A stretch of 64,000 nucleotides of DNA from JAOTVV01 sp039591075 (GTDB lineage Bacteria; Gemmatimonadota; Gemmatimonadetes; Gemmatimonadales; GWC2-71-9). Positions 41,173-50,067 of the stretch are shown here, piece after piece. Every line of letters begins with the position of its first letter. Position 1 is the first letter of the stretch. Made by a program: the position numbers and the translations under genes. Below the pieces are notes generated by a model, which ran no database searches, was not told where the DNA came from, and saw only the letters and a program-made list of their open reading frames with translations. The DNA lies in contig JBDHEI010000002.1 of assembly GCA_039591075.1 (NCBI GenBank), forward strand, positions 1 through 64,000. Reading direction: 5' to 3'.

Positions 41173-42216
41173 CTACGGCCGGGCAACCGAGCGGGCCGTG
41201 GCCAAGACGAGGTCCTGAACGTCCGGCAACGTCCCCGTAAGGGACGCACCGGCTGCCCGTCGATGGCCGCCACCGCCGAACTGCTCGGCGAGCGCCGCGA
41301 CGTCGACGTCCCCGACCGAACGGAACGACACCTTGATGCGACCGTTGGCCAGCTCACGAAACAAGATTGCCATGGTCACGCCGCGAACGGAGCGAGCGAA
41401 CTCGACGACGCCTTCCAGCTCGTCCGGTTCGATCCCATGTCGCTCGAGTGCGCCGGGCGGTACCGTGACCCAGGCAAGGCGATGATCCGGCTCCACCACC
41501 AGCGTCTGGAGCACTTCGGCCAGCATTCGGATCTTGCCTTCGGACTCAGACGCGTACACGTCGTGATACACCTGCTCGGCGCTCAGGCCCCGCTCGAGCA
41601 GATCCGATGCCACCCGCAGCGTGCGGGACGACGTGTTGCTGAACCGGAAACCACCGGTGTCTGTCAGCAGCGCAACGTAGATGCCTCGAGCGACGTGGCG
41701 ATCGATGTCCCACCCCGCGACCCGAGCGAGATCGTAGACCAGTTCTCCCGTGGCACACGCGGCGGCATCCACCAGGCGAGGTCCCGGTGGCAGCGTCCCG
41801 TCACTCAGGTGATGGTCGATGCACGCCACTGGAGCCCTCGCGTCCGCGACGACGCGGCCCAAGTGCCCCAGGCGTCCGAGATCCGCGATGTCCAGCACCA
41901 CAATCAGATCGGCCCGCCTCAGTTCTTTGACGGCTTCCTTGGATCGATCGGCTTGCTCAATCCCTTCGAGCAGAAACCGGTAGCGGTTCGGAAATGGAGT
42001 CGGGTTCACGATGCTCGCCGTGATCCCCACTTGCTGGAGGAGATACCAGAGTGCGACCTCACTCCCCGAGCCGTCACCGTCGGCATTCACGTGCGTGGTC
42101 AGGGCGACGCGCAGTCGCGGCCGCAGCGCCTCGATGAGGTGTTTTGCCCCGCGGCGGCGCGAGGGCGAGACACCCAGCCCTCGACGACGGCCGGAGGTAG
42201 ACCTGGTCCGAACCAT
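41173..42216 (-). CDS. DHH/DHHA1 phosphoesterase (NrnA-like nano-RNase / pAp phosphatase)
   Basis: Cytoplasmic DHH-family phosphodiesterase that degrades very short RNA or cyclic dinucleotide products, and sometimes 3'-phosphoadenosine 5'-phosphate. The DHH domain shows THVNADGDGSGSEVAL, VVLDIADLGRLG, CIDHHLSDG and ALLTDTGGFRFSNT in order. The DHHA1 domain ends with FGGGGHRRAAGASL. The ATG at 42216 gives 347 residues; a longer open frame upstream is less likely because it runs into the divergent promoter region. It is divergent from the symporter gene, with a 107-base gap. Confidence 0.9.
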   Translation of the reverse strand: MVRTRSTSGRRRGLGVSPSRRRGAKHLIEALRPRLRVALTTHVNADGDGSGSEVALWYLLQQVGITASIVNPTPFPNRYRFLLEGIEQADRSKEAVKELRRADLIVVLDIADLGRLGHLGRVVADARAPVACIDHHLSDGTLPPGPRLVDAAACATGELVYDLARVAGWDIDRHVARGIYVALLTDTGGFRFSNTSSRTLRVASDLLERGLSAEQVYHDVYASESEGKIRMLAEVLQTLVVEPDHRLAWVTVPPGALERHGIEPDELEGVVEFARSVRGVTMAILFRELANGRIKVSFRSVGDVDVAALAEQFGGGGHRRAAGASLTGTLPDVQDLVLATARSVARP

Positions 42217-42323
42217 GGACGGGAAGGTACAGTGGGGCGGTGCCCGCGCGACAGCCACCAACCCTTGCTGGACCGGGCACGCCGGACCCATCTTGAGGCC
42301 TTCCCGAGTCCCGCTGGAGTCCC

Positions 42324-44075
42324 ATGGAATCGCTCGAACGCATCGTGCAAGCGCTGAACTACTGGGTGTGGGAGTTCGGCGTCCCCGCCGGCAAGGAAGT
42401 GATCCCCGTTGCCGTCATCGCCCTGCTCGGGACAGGAGTGTTCCTCACGCTCCGACTTCGGTTCATCCAGTTCAGGCGTCTGGGCCACGGCTTCGCGGTG
42501 ACGTCCGGCAAGTACGACGACCCGAACGAACCGGGGGACGTGCCGCACTTCCAGGCGCTCACCACGGCGCTGTCGGCAACGGTCGGCATCGGGAACATCG
42601 CGGGCGTGGCCATCGCGATCCACTGGGGCGGTCCCGGCGCCCTGTTCTGGATGTGGGTGACGGCCCTCCTCGGAATGGCCGTCAAGTACACCGAGGTGAC
42701 CCTGGCGCAGCATTATCGACACGTCGAGGACCCCGATGCGGGACGTCTGCAGGGCACCGTGTCGGGCGGCCCGATGTACTACATCGAGCGTGGCTTGGGA
42801 CCCGCATTCAAGCCGCTTGCAGTGTTCTTCGCGCTCATGCTCGGCTTCACGGCGTTCCTCACCGGGAACGCGGTGCAGGCCAATACGGTGGCCGACTCGA
42901 TGCAGACCACGTTCGGGATTCCGGTCTGGGTGAGCGGGTCGGCGACGGCAGCAATCGTTGCGCTGGTCGTGTTGGGCGGCATTCGACGGATCGGTAAGGT
43001 CACGAGCGTGCTGGCGCCGCTCATGGCCACGATCTACGTGGCGGGCGCGGGCACCATCATCATCCTGCACCTCGATTGGTTCCTCCCAAGCTTCGCCACC
43101 ATCTTCCGCGAGGCGTTCAACCCCACCGCGGGCGTTGCCGGGACCGGGGTCGGCGCGATACTCGTGACCATGATGTGGGGGGTTCGGCGCGGCCTGTTCT
43201 CGAACGAGGCCGGCCAGGGCTCCGCACCCATCGCCCACGCGGCCGCCAAGACCGACGAGCCGGTATCCGAGGGCGCCGTCGCCCTCCTGGAGCCGTTCAT
43301 CGACACCCTGGTCATCTGCACCATGACCGGATTGGTCATCATCATGACCCAGGTGTGGGATGATCGACACCCCACCGAGATCACGCTGACTGGCGGGGAC
43401 CTGTCGTACGTGGCCTATCAGGACGAGGGGAACCGGCGATCGGTGACTCCGGAAACCGAAATCCGGATCGCCGACGGTCGCCATGTCGAGGCGGGTACCG
43501 GCGCCCCGCTCATCGCATGGCACGAGGTCGAGATCGACCGTCTGTACGTCGATGCGGAGCAGACGGTTCCGTTCACCGGCGTGGTGCGCCCCCGGCGCGA
43601 TCGGACGCCCGGCGTTGCCCTCGCCGACGACGGCACGACCTACGCGTCCCTGTACGGGAACGCTGTCGAGAGCGGTGCCCCACTCACGATGCTGGGATTC
43701 GAGCGGGGACTCCCGGGCCAGTGGGGCGATTTCATCGTCCTGATCAGCGTATTGCTGTTCGCCGTGTCGACGGCGATCTCGTGGAGCTACTACGGCGACC
43801 GCTGCGCCAACTACCTGTTCGGGCCGAAGGCCATTCTGCCGTACAAGGTCGTCTTCGTCGGCATGCACTTCTTCGGCGCCATCGTGTCGCTCAACGTCAT
43901 CTGGTTGATGGGAGACGTCGCCCTGGGGATCGTCATCCTGCCGAATCTGCTGGCGCTCGTCCTCCTGTCCGGCAAGGTGAAGAAACTCACCGACAGCTAC
44001 TTCGAGCGCCGGCCCTGGCAGGAGAACTACGAGGTCCACCAGAGACTGAAGGAGCAGAAGAGGGCACGGCACTGA
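42324..44075 (+). CDS. alanine/glycine:cation symporter (AGCS) with a large soluble insertion
   Basis: Sodium:amino-acid symporter of the AGCS family in the inner membrane. Family marks include TTALSATVGIGNIAGVA, KYTEVTLAQHYR, SGGPMYYIERGLG, and RRGLFSNEAGQGSAPIAHAA, the most conserved part. The protein is 583 residues against about 440-490 for usual members. The extra length is a roughly 120-residue hydrophilic block at about 346-467, between two membrane helices (after VICTMTGLVIIMTQVW and before GDFIVLISVLLFAVSTA). The block is beta-rich and Asp/Thr-rich (IRIADGRHVEAGTG, VEIDRLYVDAEQTV). Family topology would decide whether it faces the periplasm. Confidence 0.92.
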   Translation: MESLERIVQALNYWVWEFGVPAGKEVIPVAVIALLGTGVFLTLRLRFIQFRRLGHGFAVTSGKYDDPNEPGDVPHFQALTTALSATVGIGNIAGVAIAIHWGGPGALFWMWVTALLGMAVKYTEVTLAQHYRHVEDPDAGRLQGTVSGGPMYYIERGLGPAFKPLAVFFALMLGFTAFLTGNAVQANTVADSMQTTFGIPVWVSGSATAAIVALVVLGGIRRIGKVTSVLAPLMATIYVAGAGTIIILHLDWFLPSFATIFREAFNPTAGVAGTGVGAILVTMMWGVRRGLFSNEAGQGSAPIAHAAAKTDEPVSEGAVALLEPFIDTLVICTMTGLVIIMTQVWDDRHPTEITLTGGDLSYVAYQDEGNRRSVTPETEIRIADGRHVEAGTGAPLIAWHEVEIDRLYVDAEQTVPFTGVVRPRRDRTPGVALADDGTTYASLYGNAVESGAPLTMLGFERGLPGQWGDFIVLISVLLFAVSTAISWSYYGDRCANYLFGPKAILPYKVVFVGMHFFGAIVSLNVIWLMGDVALGIVILPNLLALVLLSGKVKKLTDSYFERRPWQENYEVHQRLKEQKRARH

Positions 44076-44148
44076 GGCCGCAACACCGATGTCCGGTGCG
44101 CTGCGGCCGACCGTGGCCGCGGCACCGAACCCTCCGGTGGGACTCGGT

Positions 44149-45603
44149 CTAGGCGGAGTAGTTCGGGGACTCGCGGGTGATGACAACGTCGTGCGGGTGG
44201 GACTCGCGCAGGCCGGCCACGCTAATCTGGACGAACTCGGCCTCCGTTCGCAGCACCCCTATGCTGTCGCACCCACAATACCCCATCCCCGATCGGATCC
44301 CTCCGACCATCTGATACAGCACGTCACCGACGGGACCGCGGTAGGGCACCCGGCCCTCGATCCCTTCGGGAACCAGCTTCTGACCCAAGATCTCGCCTTC
44401 CTGGAAATAGCGGTCCGCCGACCCGTCCTGCATAGCGCTGAGGGAGCCCATCCCGCGAATCGTCTTGAACCGGCGGCCCTCGAGCAGGAAGCTTTCACCC
44501 GGACTCTCTTCCGTTCCGGCGAGCATGGAGCCGAGCATCACGCTGGAGGCCCCTGCTGCGAGGGCCTTCACGGCGTCGCCCGAGTACTTCACGCCGCCAT
44601 CGGCAATGACGGGGATGTCTCCCGCCCCCCGCACCGAGTCCACGACCGCCGTGATCTGGGGAATGCCCACACCGGTGACCACCCGTGTGGTACAGATCGA
44701 GCCGGGACCGATCCCGACCTTCACGGCGTCCACCCCGCGTTCGACCAACGCACGTGCGCCAGCCTGGGTCGCCACGTTACCCCCGACGATCTGCGCATCG
44801 GGGAAGGCCTCGCGGAGCTGTGCAACCGCGTCGAGCACCCCCTGGGAGTGGCCATGAGCGGAGTCGACCACCACGGCGTCGGTCCCGGCGGCCACCAGGG
44901 CCGCCGTCCGGTCGCGCGTGTCCCGACCGACGCCGACGGCCGCCGCCACACGCAGACGCCCGTGTTCATCCTTGTTCGCATGGGGAAACTGCTGACGCTT
45001 GATGATGTCCTTGACCGTGATGAGGCCCTTCAGGATGCCCCGTTCGTCCACAACCGGGAGCTTTTCGATCCGGTGCTCGCCGAGGATGCTCTCGGCCTCC
45101 TCGAGCGTCGTGCCCAGCGGCGCCGTGATCAGGTTCTCCCTGGTCATCGCCGCCTGCACCGGTCGGTCGAGCTGACGCTCGAACTGCAGGTCCCGGTTTG
45201 TGATGATTCCCAAGAGACGGCCCCGGTCGTCCACGATCGGGACACCGGAGATCTTGAACCGGCTCATCAGGTTCGCGGCCTCTCTGATCGTCCGATCCGG
45301 CCCAAGCGTGATCGGATTCAGGATCATCCCACTTTCAGAGCGCTTGACTCGATCTACCTCGGCGGCTTGACGGTCGATCGGCATGTTCTTATGCACGACG
45401 CCGATCCCACCGAACCGTGCGATCGCGATGGCCGTCTCCGACTCGGTAACGGTATCCATCGCGGCGGAGATGACAGGGACGTTAAGCGTGATGCCGCGCG
45501 TGAAGCGCGTGGTGATATCGACGTCACGAGGATGAACGGTGGCGTGACGTGGAACCAAGAGGACGTCGTCAAAGGTGAGCGCGTACCCCGGACGCAACTG
45601 CAT
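44149..45603 (-). CDS. guaB: inosine-5'-monophosphate dehydrogenase
   Basis: NAD-dependent enzyme that converts IMP to XMP, the first committed step to guanine nucleotides. The ATG at 45603 gives 484 residues and has GAGGTG about 7 bases upstream. The barrel starts with LTFDDVLLVP. Two CBS domains sit at about 95-210 (ISGVPIVDDRGRLLGIITNR, KLPVVDERGILKGLITVKD). The catalytic loop is GIGPGSICTTRVVTGVG with the active Cys, followed by VIADGGVKYSGD. It follows the hypothetical gene and a terminator, so it should have its own promoter in the 74 bases up to 45677; no clear one was found. Confidence 0.96.
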   Translation of the reverse strand: MQLRPGYALTFDDVLLVPRHATVHPRDVDITTRFTRGITLNVPVISAAMDTVTESETAIAIARFGGIGVVHKNMPIDRQAAEVDRVKRSESGMILNPITLGPDRTIREAANLMSRFKISGVPIVDDRGRLLGIITNRDLQFERQLDRPVQAAMTRENLITAPLGTTLEEAESILGEHRIEKLPVVDERGILKGLITVKDIIKRQQFPHANKDEHGRLRVAAAVGVGRDTRDRTAALVAAGTDAVVVDSAHGHSQGVLDAVAQLREAFPDAQIVGGNVATQAGARALVERGVDAVKVGIGPGSICTTRVVTGVGIPQITAVVDSVRGAGDIPVIADGGVKYSGDAVKALAAGASSVMLGSMLAGTEESPGESFLLEGRRFKTIRGMGSLSAMQDGSADRYFQEGEILGQKLVPEGIEGRVPYRGPVGDVLYQMVGGIRSGMGYCGCDSIGVLRTEAEFVQISVAGLRESHPHDVVITRESPNYSA

Positions 45604-45677
45604 TACCACACCTCGTCCCATGCATGAATGCACATGGACCCGCCGCGCGCCGAGCGCAGGGCAGGTCCGTAGCGGTC

Positions 45678-45709
45678 AAAAAAGGCTACCATGTACCAAG
45701 GTACCAGCC
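45678..45709 (-). terminator. Rho-independent terminator before guaB
   Basis: On the minus strand a hairpin with arms GGCT(ggt)ACC and GGTAGCC is followed by TTTTTT, the only six-T run noticed in the window. A second GC-rich hairpin (45708-45723, arms CCGCTC/GAGCGG) lies just upstream of it, right after the stop codon at 45724. It should end the SH3-protein transcript. Confidence 0.65.
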
Positions 45710-45723
45710 GCTCGCGGGAGCGG

Positions 45724-46101
45724 TCAAGCAGGCGATTGCGGCTCCGCTTCGGGGTCCTCCGGAGGCGTCTCTTCGGTGGAGGGCGCTGCCTGCTCCCCTG
45801 ACGACGGGTCGGCAGGTTCGAGCTCCTCGGCCACCACACGGCTCGCAGCCGCCAGCCCATCCATCAAGCGCCCCGCCGCTTCCAGCACCTGTGCTCCGCC
45901 CTTCGCCGCCGCATCCGCAATCCGTACGGTGCCCAGCCGATCCTCGAGGTTTTCGGCTAAACGCTGTACCGTGGACGCGGCACGCCGGCTCTTGTTGTAC
46001 TTGGAGTCCAGGAACTCCAAGTAGTCGAGCACCTGGCGTCCTATATCGTCAGGCAGTGCATCGAGCCTGCCCGAAATCTTCGCCTTCAAATTCTCATTCA
46101 T
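45724..46101 (-). CDS. small conserved-looking hypothetical protein
   Basis: 125 residues, soluble, no signal peptide. Residues 1-45 (LKAKISGRLDALPDDIGRQV and LDYLEFLDSKYN) resemble the short helical DUF2281-like or toxin-antitoxin-adjacent segments in which DYLEFL recurs, but this is a weak likeness. The middle is an Ala-rich helix with GRLMDGLAAASRVVAEELEP, and the last 30 residues are acidic and Pro-rich, probably disordered. It starts 9 bases after the SH3-protein gene and ends at a terminator, so the two form a short operon. The function is unknown. Confidence 0.7.
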   Translation of the reverse strand: MNENLKAKISGRLDALPDDIGRQVLDYLEFLDSKYNKSRRAASTVQRLAENLEDRLGTVRIADAAAKGGAQVLEAAGRLMDGLAAASRVVAEELEPADPSSGEQAAPSTEETPPEDPEAEPQSPA

Positions 46102-46110
46102 GGTCGTCTC

Positions 46111-47151
46111 TCACTTATCGCGCCGGCGCGCCATCTCCACCAGCGACAGAATCGGATTGCCCAGGTAGTGTGACCGGCCGGTGCGAACCTGCCCCACGAT
46201 GATCAACTCCGTCAGTGGCTCCATCTTTGCCAGCTGCCCCACCTGCTCGTCAGTCAGAACGACGTACACGAACCCGGTCTCCGGGAGTGGGCCACGGGCC
46301 AACATGTATCGCTGTCCGGTCGGGATATCTCGGCGAACCTCGTCGGCATCCTGGACCGCGATGAACTGGACAATCCACTGCACGAGCTTCCCCTGAAACT
46401 CGGCGGGGCGGGCTCGCACCTCTGCACCAGTGACCCCGACCAGGACCCCCGGGGTCGAGGGACGGAGATCCGTTTCTCGCGCCCATGCCTCGAACTGCAC
46501 CCGCACCCACTCCCCGGACCGTGCGATAATCCGCACGGGTGCATCCGGGGAGAGCACGCCTGCGGAATCACCACCGGGACCTCGATGCAGGGCGGTGCGA
46601 TCCGCGGTCACAGCCCGGTCCAGCACCGGCTCGGCCGGCGGGGCCCCGACAGGCGCCGCACGCGGGGGGTCTGCCCTACGTTGCGCGGCTGGTGCCCCCC
46701 CGAGCTGTTCCAGAGACGGGCCGAACATCCATCCTACTCGCCGCACGCGCACCCACCCCGGCCGACGCTCGGCCTCCGCGAACAGCGCGCCGGAGGACGC
46801 TCGAGCCAGAATGCGGCCATTCGGCTCGTTTCGGACATTCTCGCCGTCGCGGGCTGCGACGATGAGGTCGTACCCCTCGCGGTTGGTCTCCTCCATGGAC
46901 CGTGCCCAGATCCAGCCTTCGAGCACGACCTGCACCCACCGCCCGTCGACCGACTCGGCTCGCATCTCCACCCCCGCATTCACGGTGGCGAGGAGCGGCG
47001 CCGTACCCGTCGGCTCGCGGCGGAAGTTCTCGGTGCGCATCACGCGATAGCGGCTTTGCGCTTCCAGGCGTGCGGCCGTGCCGCCGCAGAGCAGCGCGAC
47101 GATCACGACACAGGCTGGTAGTGCCGACAGGAGGTGGCTAGATTGCCTCAT
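46111..47151 (-). CDS. secreted protein with SH3-like repeats
   Basis: 346 residues from the ATG at 47151 (a GTG at 47163 adds four residues). The signal peptide is followed by three bacterial-SH3-like units: YRVMRTENFRREPTGTAPLL to WIWARSMEE, YDLIVAARDGENVRNEPNG to GWMFGPSLEQ, and VTADRTALHRGPGGDSAGVL to AWARETDLRP. A Pro/Ala linker separates the second and third. The C-terminal 100 residues are different: VQWIVQFIAVQDADEVRRDI, then FVYVVLTDEQVGQLAKMEPL and a transport-like TELIIVGQVRTG. SH3b repeats usually bind cell-wall peptides. The final domain is unknown. Confidence 0.75.
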   Translation of the reverse strand: MRQSSHLLSALPACVVIVALLCGGTAARLEAQSRYRVMRTENFRREPTGTAPLLATVNAGVEMRAESVDGRWVQVVLEGWIWARSMEETNREGYDLIVAARDGENVRNEPNGRILARASSGALFAEAERRPGWVRVRRVGWMFGPSLEQLGGAPAAQRRADPPRAAPVGAPPAEPVLDRAVTADRTALHRGPGGDSAGVLSPDAPVRIIARSGEWVRVQFEAWARETDLRPSTPGVLVGVTGAEVRARPAEFQGKLVQWIVQFIAVQDADEVRRDIPTGQRYMLARGPLPETGFVYVVLTDEQVGQLAKMEPLTELIIVGQVRTGRSHYLGNPILSLVEMARRRDK

Positions 47152-47189
47152 TCTCACTCTCACGACGATTGTAGGAGCCCCCTGGTTTC

Positions 47190-47924
47190 ATGTCAAACTG
47201 TTCCCGGCACCTCGTGCGCAGTGTCATCGTCGCCATTGTGTCGGTCTCGGCGACGGCGCCGTCGGGTCACGCACAGGTCGGGCACCCTCCGGGTTCCTCA
47301 CCCTACCGCGACCTGCGTTCAAAGTACCAGGTCTCCCTGACCGGTGGGTACTCGTGGGGCACCGGTGGCAAGGTCGAGGTCGGGCCAGCGCGCGGGCGCT
47401 TTGGCGGGATGCGGTTCGACTTGCACCTCGCCGGGCCCGGTGCGGTGCAGCTCGGGGTCAATGTCGGCGATTTCGATCGTCTCCTCCTCGATCCGAGTCA
47501 GGCGCCGGATGCCCGCATCCTCGGTACCGCCAAACAGTCCGTCATCATGGTGGATGCGGGACTCAACCTGGTGTTCACCGGTGCCAAGACGTGGTACGGC
47601 TTCGCTCCGTATGCCGGCGCATCTCTCGGCCTCGCCCTGGGCAGCGGTGTGGCGGCGGCAGACACGCTCAGCCTCTTTGAGTTCTCCACCAAGTTCCTCG
47701 TAGGCCCGCAGATCGGGTTTCGTTGGTTTCCAATCGACCGGATCAGCCTTCGGTTCGAGGCCCGTGATGTAATCTGGCGGCTCGCCTATCCCAACCGGTT
47801 CTTCGACCCACCCACGAATGCACCTGACGACGATCCGGTGCTGGACGCACGGTTCAACAAGCCCACGCAGTGGACGCACAACCCGATGTTCCTCGTGTCG
47901 GTGGGTTGGGCCTTCGGTCGGTAG
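47190..47924 (+). CDS. predicted outer-membrane beta-barrel protein
   Basis: 244 residues with a signal peptide (VIVAIVSVSATAPSGHAQ) and an eight-strand-like pattern of alternating residues: KYQVSLTGGYSWGTGGKVEV, GMRFDLHLAGPGAVQLGVNV, VIMVDAGLNLVFTG, WYGFAPYAGASLGLALG, FLVGPQIGFRWFPID, ISLRFEARDVIWRL. The end VSVGWAFGR is a normal last strand. Such OmpA-like or outer-membrane-protein barrels often serve as porins or structural parts. It begins the plus-strand run that leads into the Mo/W transporter with only 3 bases between them, so it may be co-transcribed. Substrate passage is speculative. Confidence 0.75.
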   Translation: MSNCSRHLVRSVIVAIVSVSATAPSGHAQVGHPPGSSPYRDLRSKYQVSLTGGYSWGTGGKVEVGPARGRFGGMRFDLHLAGPGAVQLGVNVGDFDRLLLDPSQAPDARILGTAKQSVIMVDAGLNLVFTGAKTWYGFAPYAGASLGLALGSGVAAADTLSLFEFSTKFLVGPQIGFRWFPIDRISLRFEARDVIWRLAYPNRFFDPPTNAPDDDPVLDARFNKPTQWTHNPMFLVSVGWAFGR

Positions 47925-47927
47925 CCG

Positions 47928-48623
47928 TTGGAACTGCTCTGGGACGGTCTTCTGCGCGGCGCCGAGCTCATCCTCGGTGGCGACCCCGATGTCGTCGACA
48001 TCACCACCCTCTCCCTCCGCGTCGCGGTAACCTCAACCATCCTGGCCTGTGGCGTCGGTGTGCCGGTCGGGTTCGTGGTGGGGACTACTCGCTTCTGGGG
48101 ACGTCGTGCGGCCATCACCGTGCTCAACACGATGCTGGCGTTCCCCACGGTGGTGGTCGGCTTGGTCATTTGGGGGCTCCTTGCCCGACGCGGACCGTTC
48201 GGCGGACTCGAGCTGCTCTACACGTGGTGGGCCATCGTTATCGCGGAGGTGATCCTGGCCGCCCCAATCGCGGCAGCGCTCACGGCGGCGGCTGTCCAAG
48301 GCATCGACCCCCGTGTGCGACGGACGGCCCTCACCCTCGGGGCGACCCCGTGGCGCGCCCACCTCGCTGTGGCCAGCGCCGCGCGGTTCGCGCTGCTCAC
48401 CGCCGTCACGGTCGCGTTCGGCCGGGTGCTGGCGGAGGTGGGCGCCGCCATGATCGTGGGAGGCAACATCCGGCACTACACTCGCACGCTCACCACGGCC
48501 GTGGCGCTGGCCACGTCGCAGGGCGACTTCGCACTGGCCATGGCCTTGGGCCTCGTCCTCTTGGCCTTGGCGCTGACGGTGAACGTCATCCTTCAGCTCC
48601 TCCAGGGGCGCGGCGATGCTTGA
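47928..48623 (+). CDS. tungstate/molybdate-type ABC transporter permease (TupB-like)
   Basis: Inner-membrane permease of 231 residues with five to six helices. The EAA-type cytoplasmic loop is GIDPRVRRTALTLGATPWRA and the end of the fold is LAEVGAAMIVGGNIRHYTRT, which resembles TupB and other small oxyanion permeases. The start is a TTG at 47928, three bases after the barrel gene. It overlaps the ATPase gene by 8 bases. Nearby mobA and moeA suggest Mo or W as the substrate, but no TupA or ModA binding-protein gene is seen in the window. Confidence 0.85.
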   Translation: MELLWDGLLRGAELILGGDPDVVDITTLSLRVAVTSTILACGVGVPVGFVVGTTRFWGRRAAITVLNTMLAFPTVVVGLVIWGLLARRGPFGGLELLYTWWAIVIAEVILAAPIAAALTAAAVQGIDPRVRRTALTLGATPWRAHLAVASAARFALLTAVTVAFGRVLAEVGAAMIVGGNIRHYTRTLTTAVALATSQGDFALAMALGLVLLALALTVNVILQLLQGRGDA

Positions 48624-49611
48624 GGTACGCGATCTGGAGCACGGGTACGGGCGCCGGAACGTGCTGTCGGTGGACACGTTCACGATCCCCACGGGAACGG
48701 TCACGGCCGTCGTCGGACCCAACGGGTCGGGCAAGAGCACGCTGCTGCGCGTCTTGGCCTTTCTGGAGACGCCCCGTGCGGGCATCCTGCAACTTGATGG
48801 CGCCCCGATTCGCACGCCAGCAGAACGCCGACGCGCACGTCGGCGCGTGACGCTCGTGGAGCAAACGCCATATCTCTTTTCCGGAACCGTGCAGGAGAAC
48901 ATGACGTACGCGCTCTCGCTGCACGGAATTCGCAGAACCGAAGGCACCGGCCGCGCCCGCCAGGCCCTCGAGCGTGTCCTGGCCAGCGACCTCGCGCAGC
49001 GGCGCGCCGACCAGCTCAGCAACGGTGAAGCCCAGCGGGTCGCGATCGCGCGGGCGCTGGCCCTGGAGCCGGCGGTCCTGCTCCTGGATGAGCCGGCGAG
49101 CGCAGCGGATCGGGCGACGAGCACACGGCTGTACCAGGTGCTCGACGAAGAACGGTCGCGCGGTGCCGCCGTGTGCTTCGCGTCCCACCAGGTCGAGGAC
49201 GCGTATCGATGGTCGGACCACCTCGTGGCGCTAGCCGATGGGCGCACCGGCCTCGTCACGCCGGAGAATCTGTTTCGCACGGTCCTGCCCGATGGGGCCG
49301 GCTCCAAGACGGCACGGGTTGGACCGCTCGATATCCGCGTCGTGACGGACCGAGTGGGGCCGGTCACGCTGGCGATTCCGGCCGACGAGGTGCTGGTGAG
49401 CAATGCCCCGCTTCGGTCCAGCGCCCGAAATGAATTCTCCGGTCGAGTGGTTCGCATCAGCGAGCACGATCGCGATCGCGTCACGATCATCGTCGATGTC
49501 GGGGTGGATCTCGCGGCCCGCATCACCCCATCTGCGCTCAAGGAGCTCGACATCCAGGTCGGCTCCACCGTCGTACTGGCCGTCAAGGCGCTGGCCGTGC
49601 GGGTCTTCTGA
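48616..49611 (+). CDS. tungstate/molybdate-type ABC transporter ATP-binding protein with C-terminal TOBE-like domain
   Basis: ABC ATPase of 331 residues. Walker A is GPNGSGKSTLL, the signature is QLSNGEAQRVAIARAL, Walker B is AVLLLDEPAS, and the switch His is FASHQVED. The signature has LSNGE rather than LSGGQ, a tolerated variant. After about residue 225 comes a TOBE-like domain (ARNEFSGRVVRISEHDRDRV and LAARITPSALKELDIQVGS) of the kind that binds oxyanions in ModC. It overlaps the permease gene by 8 bases. Together they are an importer for an oxyanion, probably molybdate or tungstate. Confidence 0.87.
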   Translation: MLEVRDLEHGYGRRNVLSVDTFTIPTGTVTAVVGPNGSGKSTLLRVLAFLETPRAGILQLDGAPIRTPAERRRARRRVTLVEQTPYLFSGTVQENMTYALSLHGIRRTEGTGRARQALERVLASDLAQRRADQLSNGEAQRVAIARALALEPAVLLLDEPASAADRATSTRLYQVLDEERSRGAAVCFASHQVEDAYRWSDHLVALADGRTGLVTPENLFRTVLPDGAGSKTARVGPLDIRVVTDRVGPVTLAIPADEVLVSNAPLRSSARNEFSGRVVRISEHDRDRVTIIVDVGVDLAARITPSALKELDIQVGSTVVLAVKALAVRVF

Positions 49612-49632
49612 CGCAACTGTACATTCCGCCAT

Positions 49633-50067
49633 ATGACGCTCGTCCGCCTGACTCGAGTCGTTCCCTTTGCCGCCGCGCACCGATACTTCCGTTCGGAGTG
49701 GTCGGACGAGAGGAACCGTGAGGTGTTCGGCGACTGCGCCGGCGAGCACGGCCACGGTCACTCCTACGAGTGCCATGTCACGGTGGCCGGACCGATGGAT
49801 CGCGAGACGGGCATGGTCATGGATCTCCGGAAACTGGATGCCATCCTCGAAGACGAGATCACGGCTCGGTTCGATCATCGGTTCATCAACCACGAGGTAC
49901 CGGAGTTCGGGCCGGGTGGGCTCATCCCCACCGGTGAGGCGCTCGCCGTGACCATCTGGAGGCGCCTTGCCCAGCGGCTCCCGGCGGGCGTTCGGCTGGA
50001 ACGGGTCCGAGTGCAGGAGGAGCCGCACCTGTTTGCCGAGTACCTGGGAGAGGAGGAGAGCCCGTGA
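49633..50067 (+). CDS. 6-pyruvoyltetrahydropterin synthase / QueD family protein
   Basis: 144-residue pterin-type enzyme. Zinc-site His residues lie in FAAAHRYF and HGHGHSYECHV. The proton-relay Cys is in FGDCAGEHGHG. FDHRFINHEV and the closing Glu in VRVQEEPHLF (substrate anchor) are also in place. It could make 6-carboxytetrahydropterin for queuosine (QueD) or a pterin for another cofactor. Neighbours are Mo/W transport and mobA/moeA, so a link to molybdopterin-like chemistry is tempting, but the known Moco route does not need this enzyme. Its stop overlaps the next start as GTGA. Confidence 0.88.
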   Translation: MTLVRLTRVVPFAAAHRYFRSEWSDERNREVFGDCAGEHGHGHSYECHVTVAGPMDRETGMVMDLRKLDAILEDEITARFDHRFINHEVPEFGPGGLIPTGEALAVTIWRRLAQRLPAGVRLERVRVQEEPHLFAEYLGEEESP

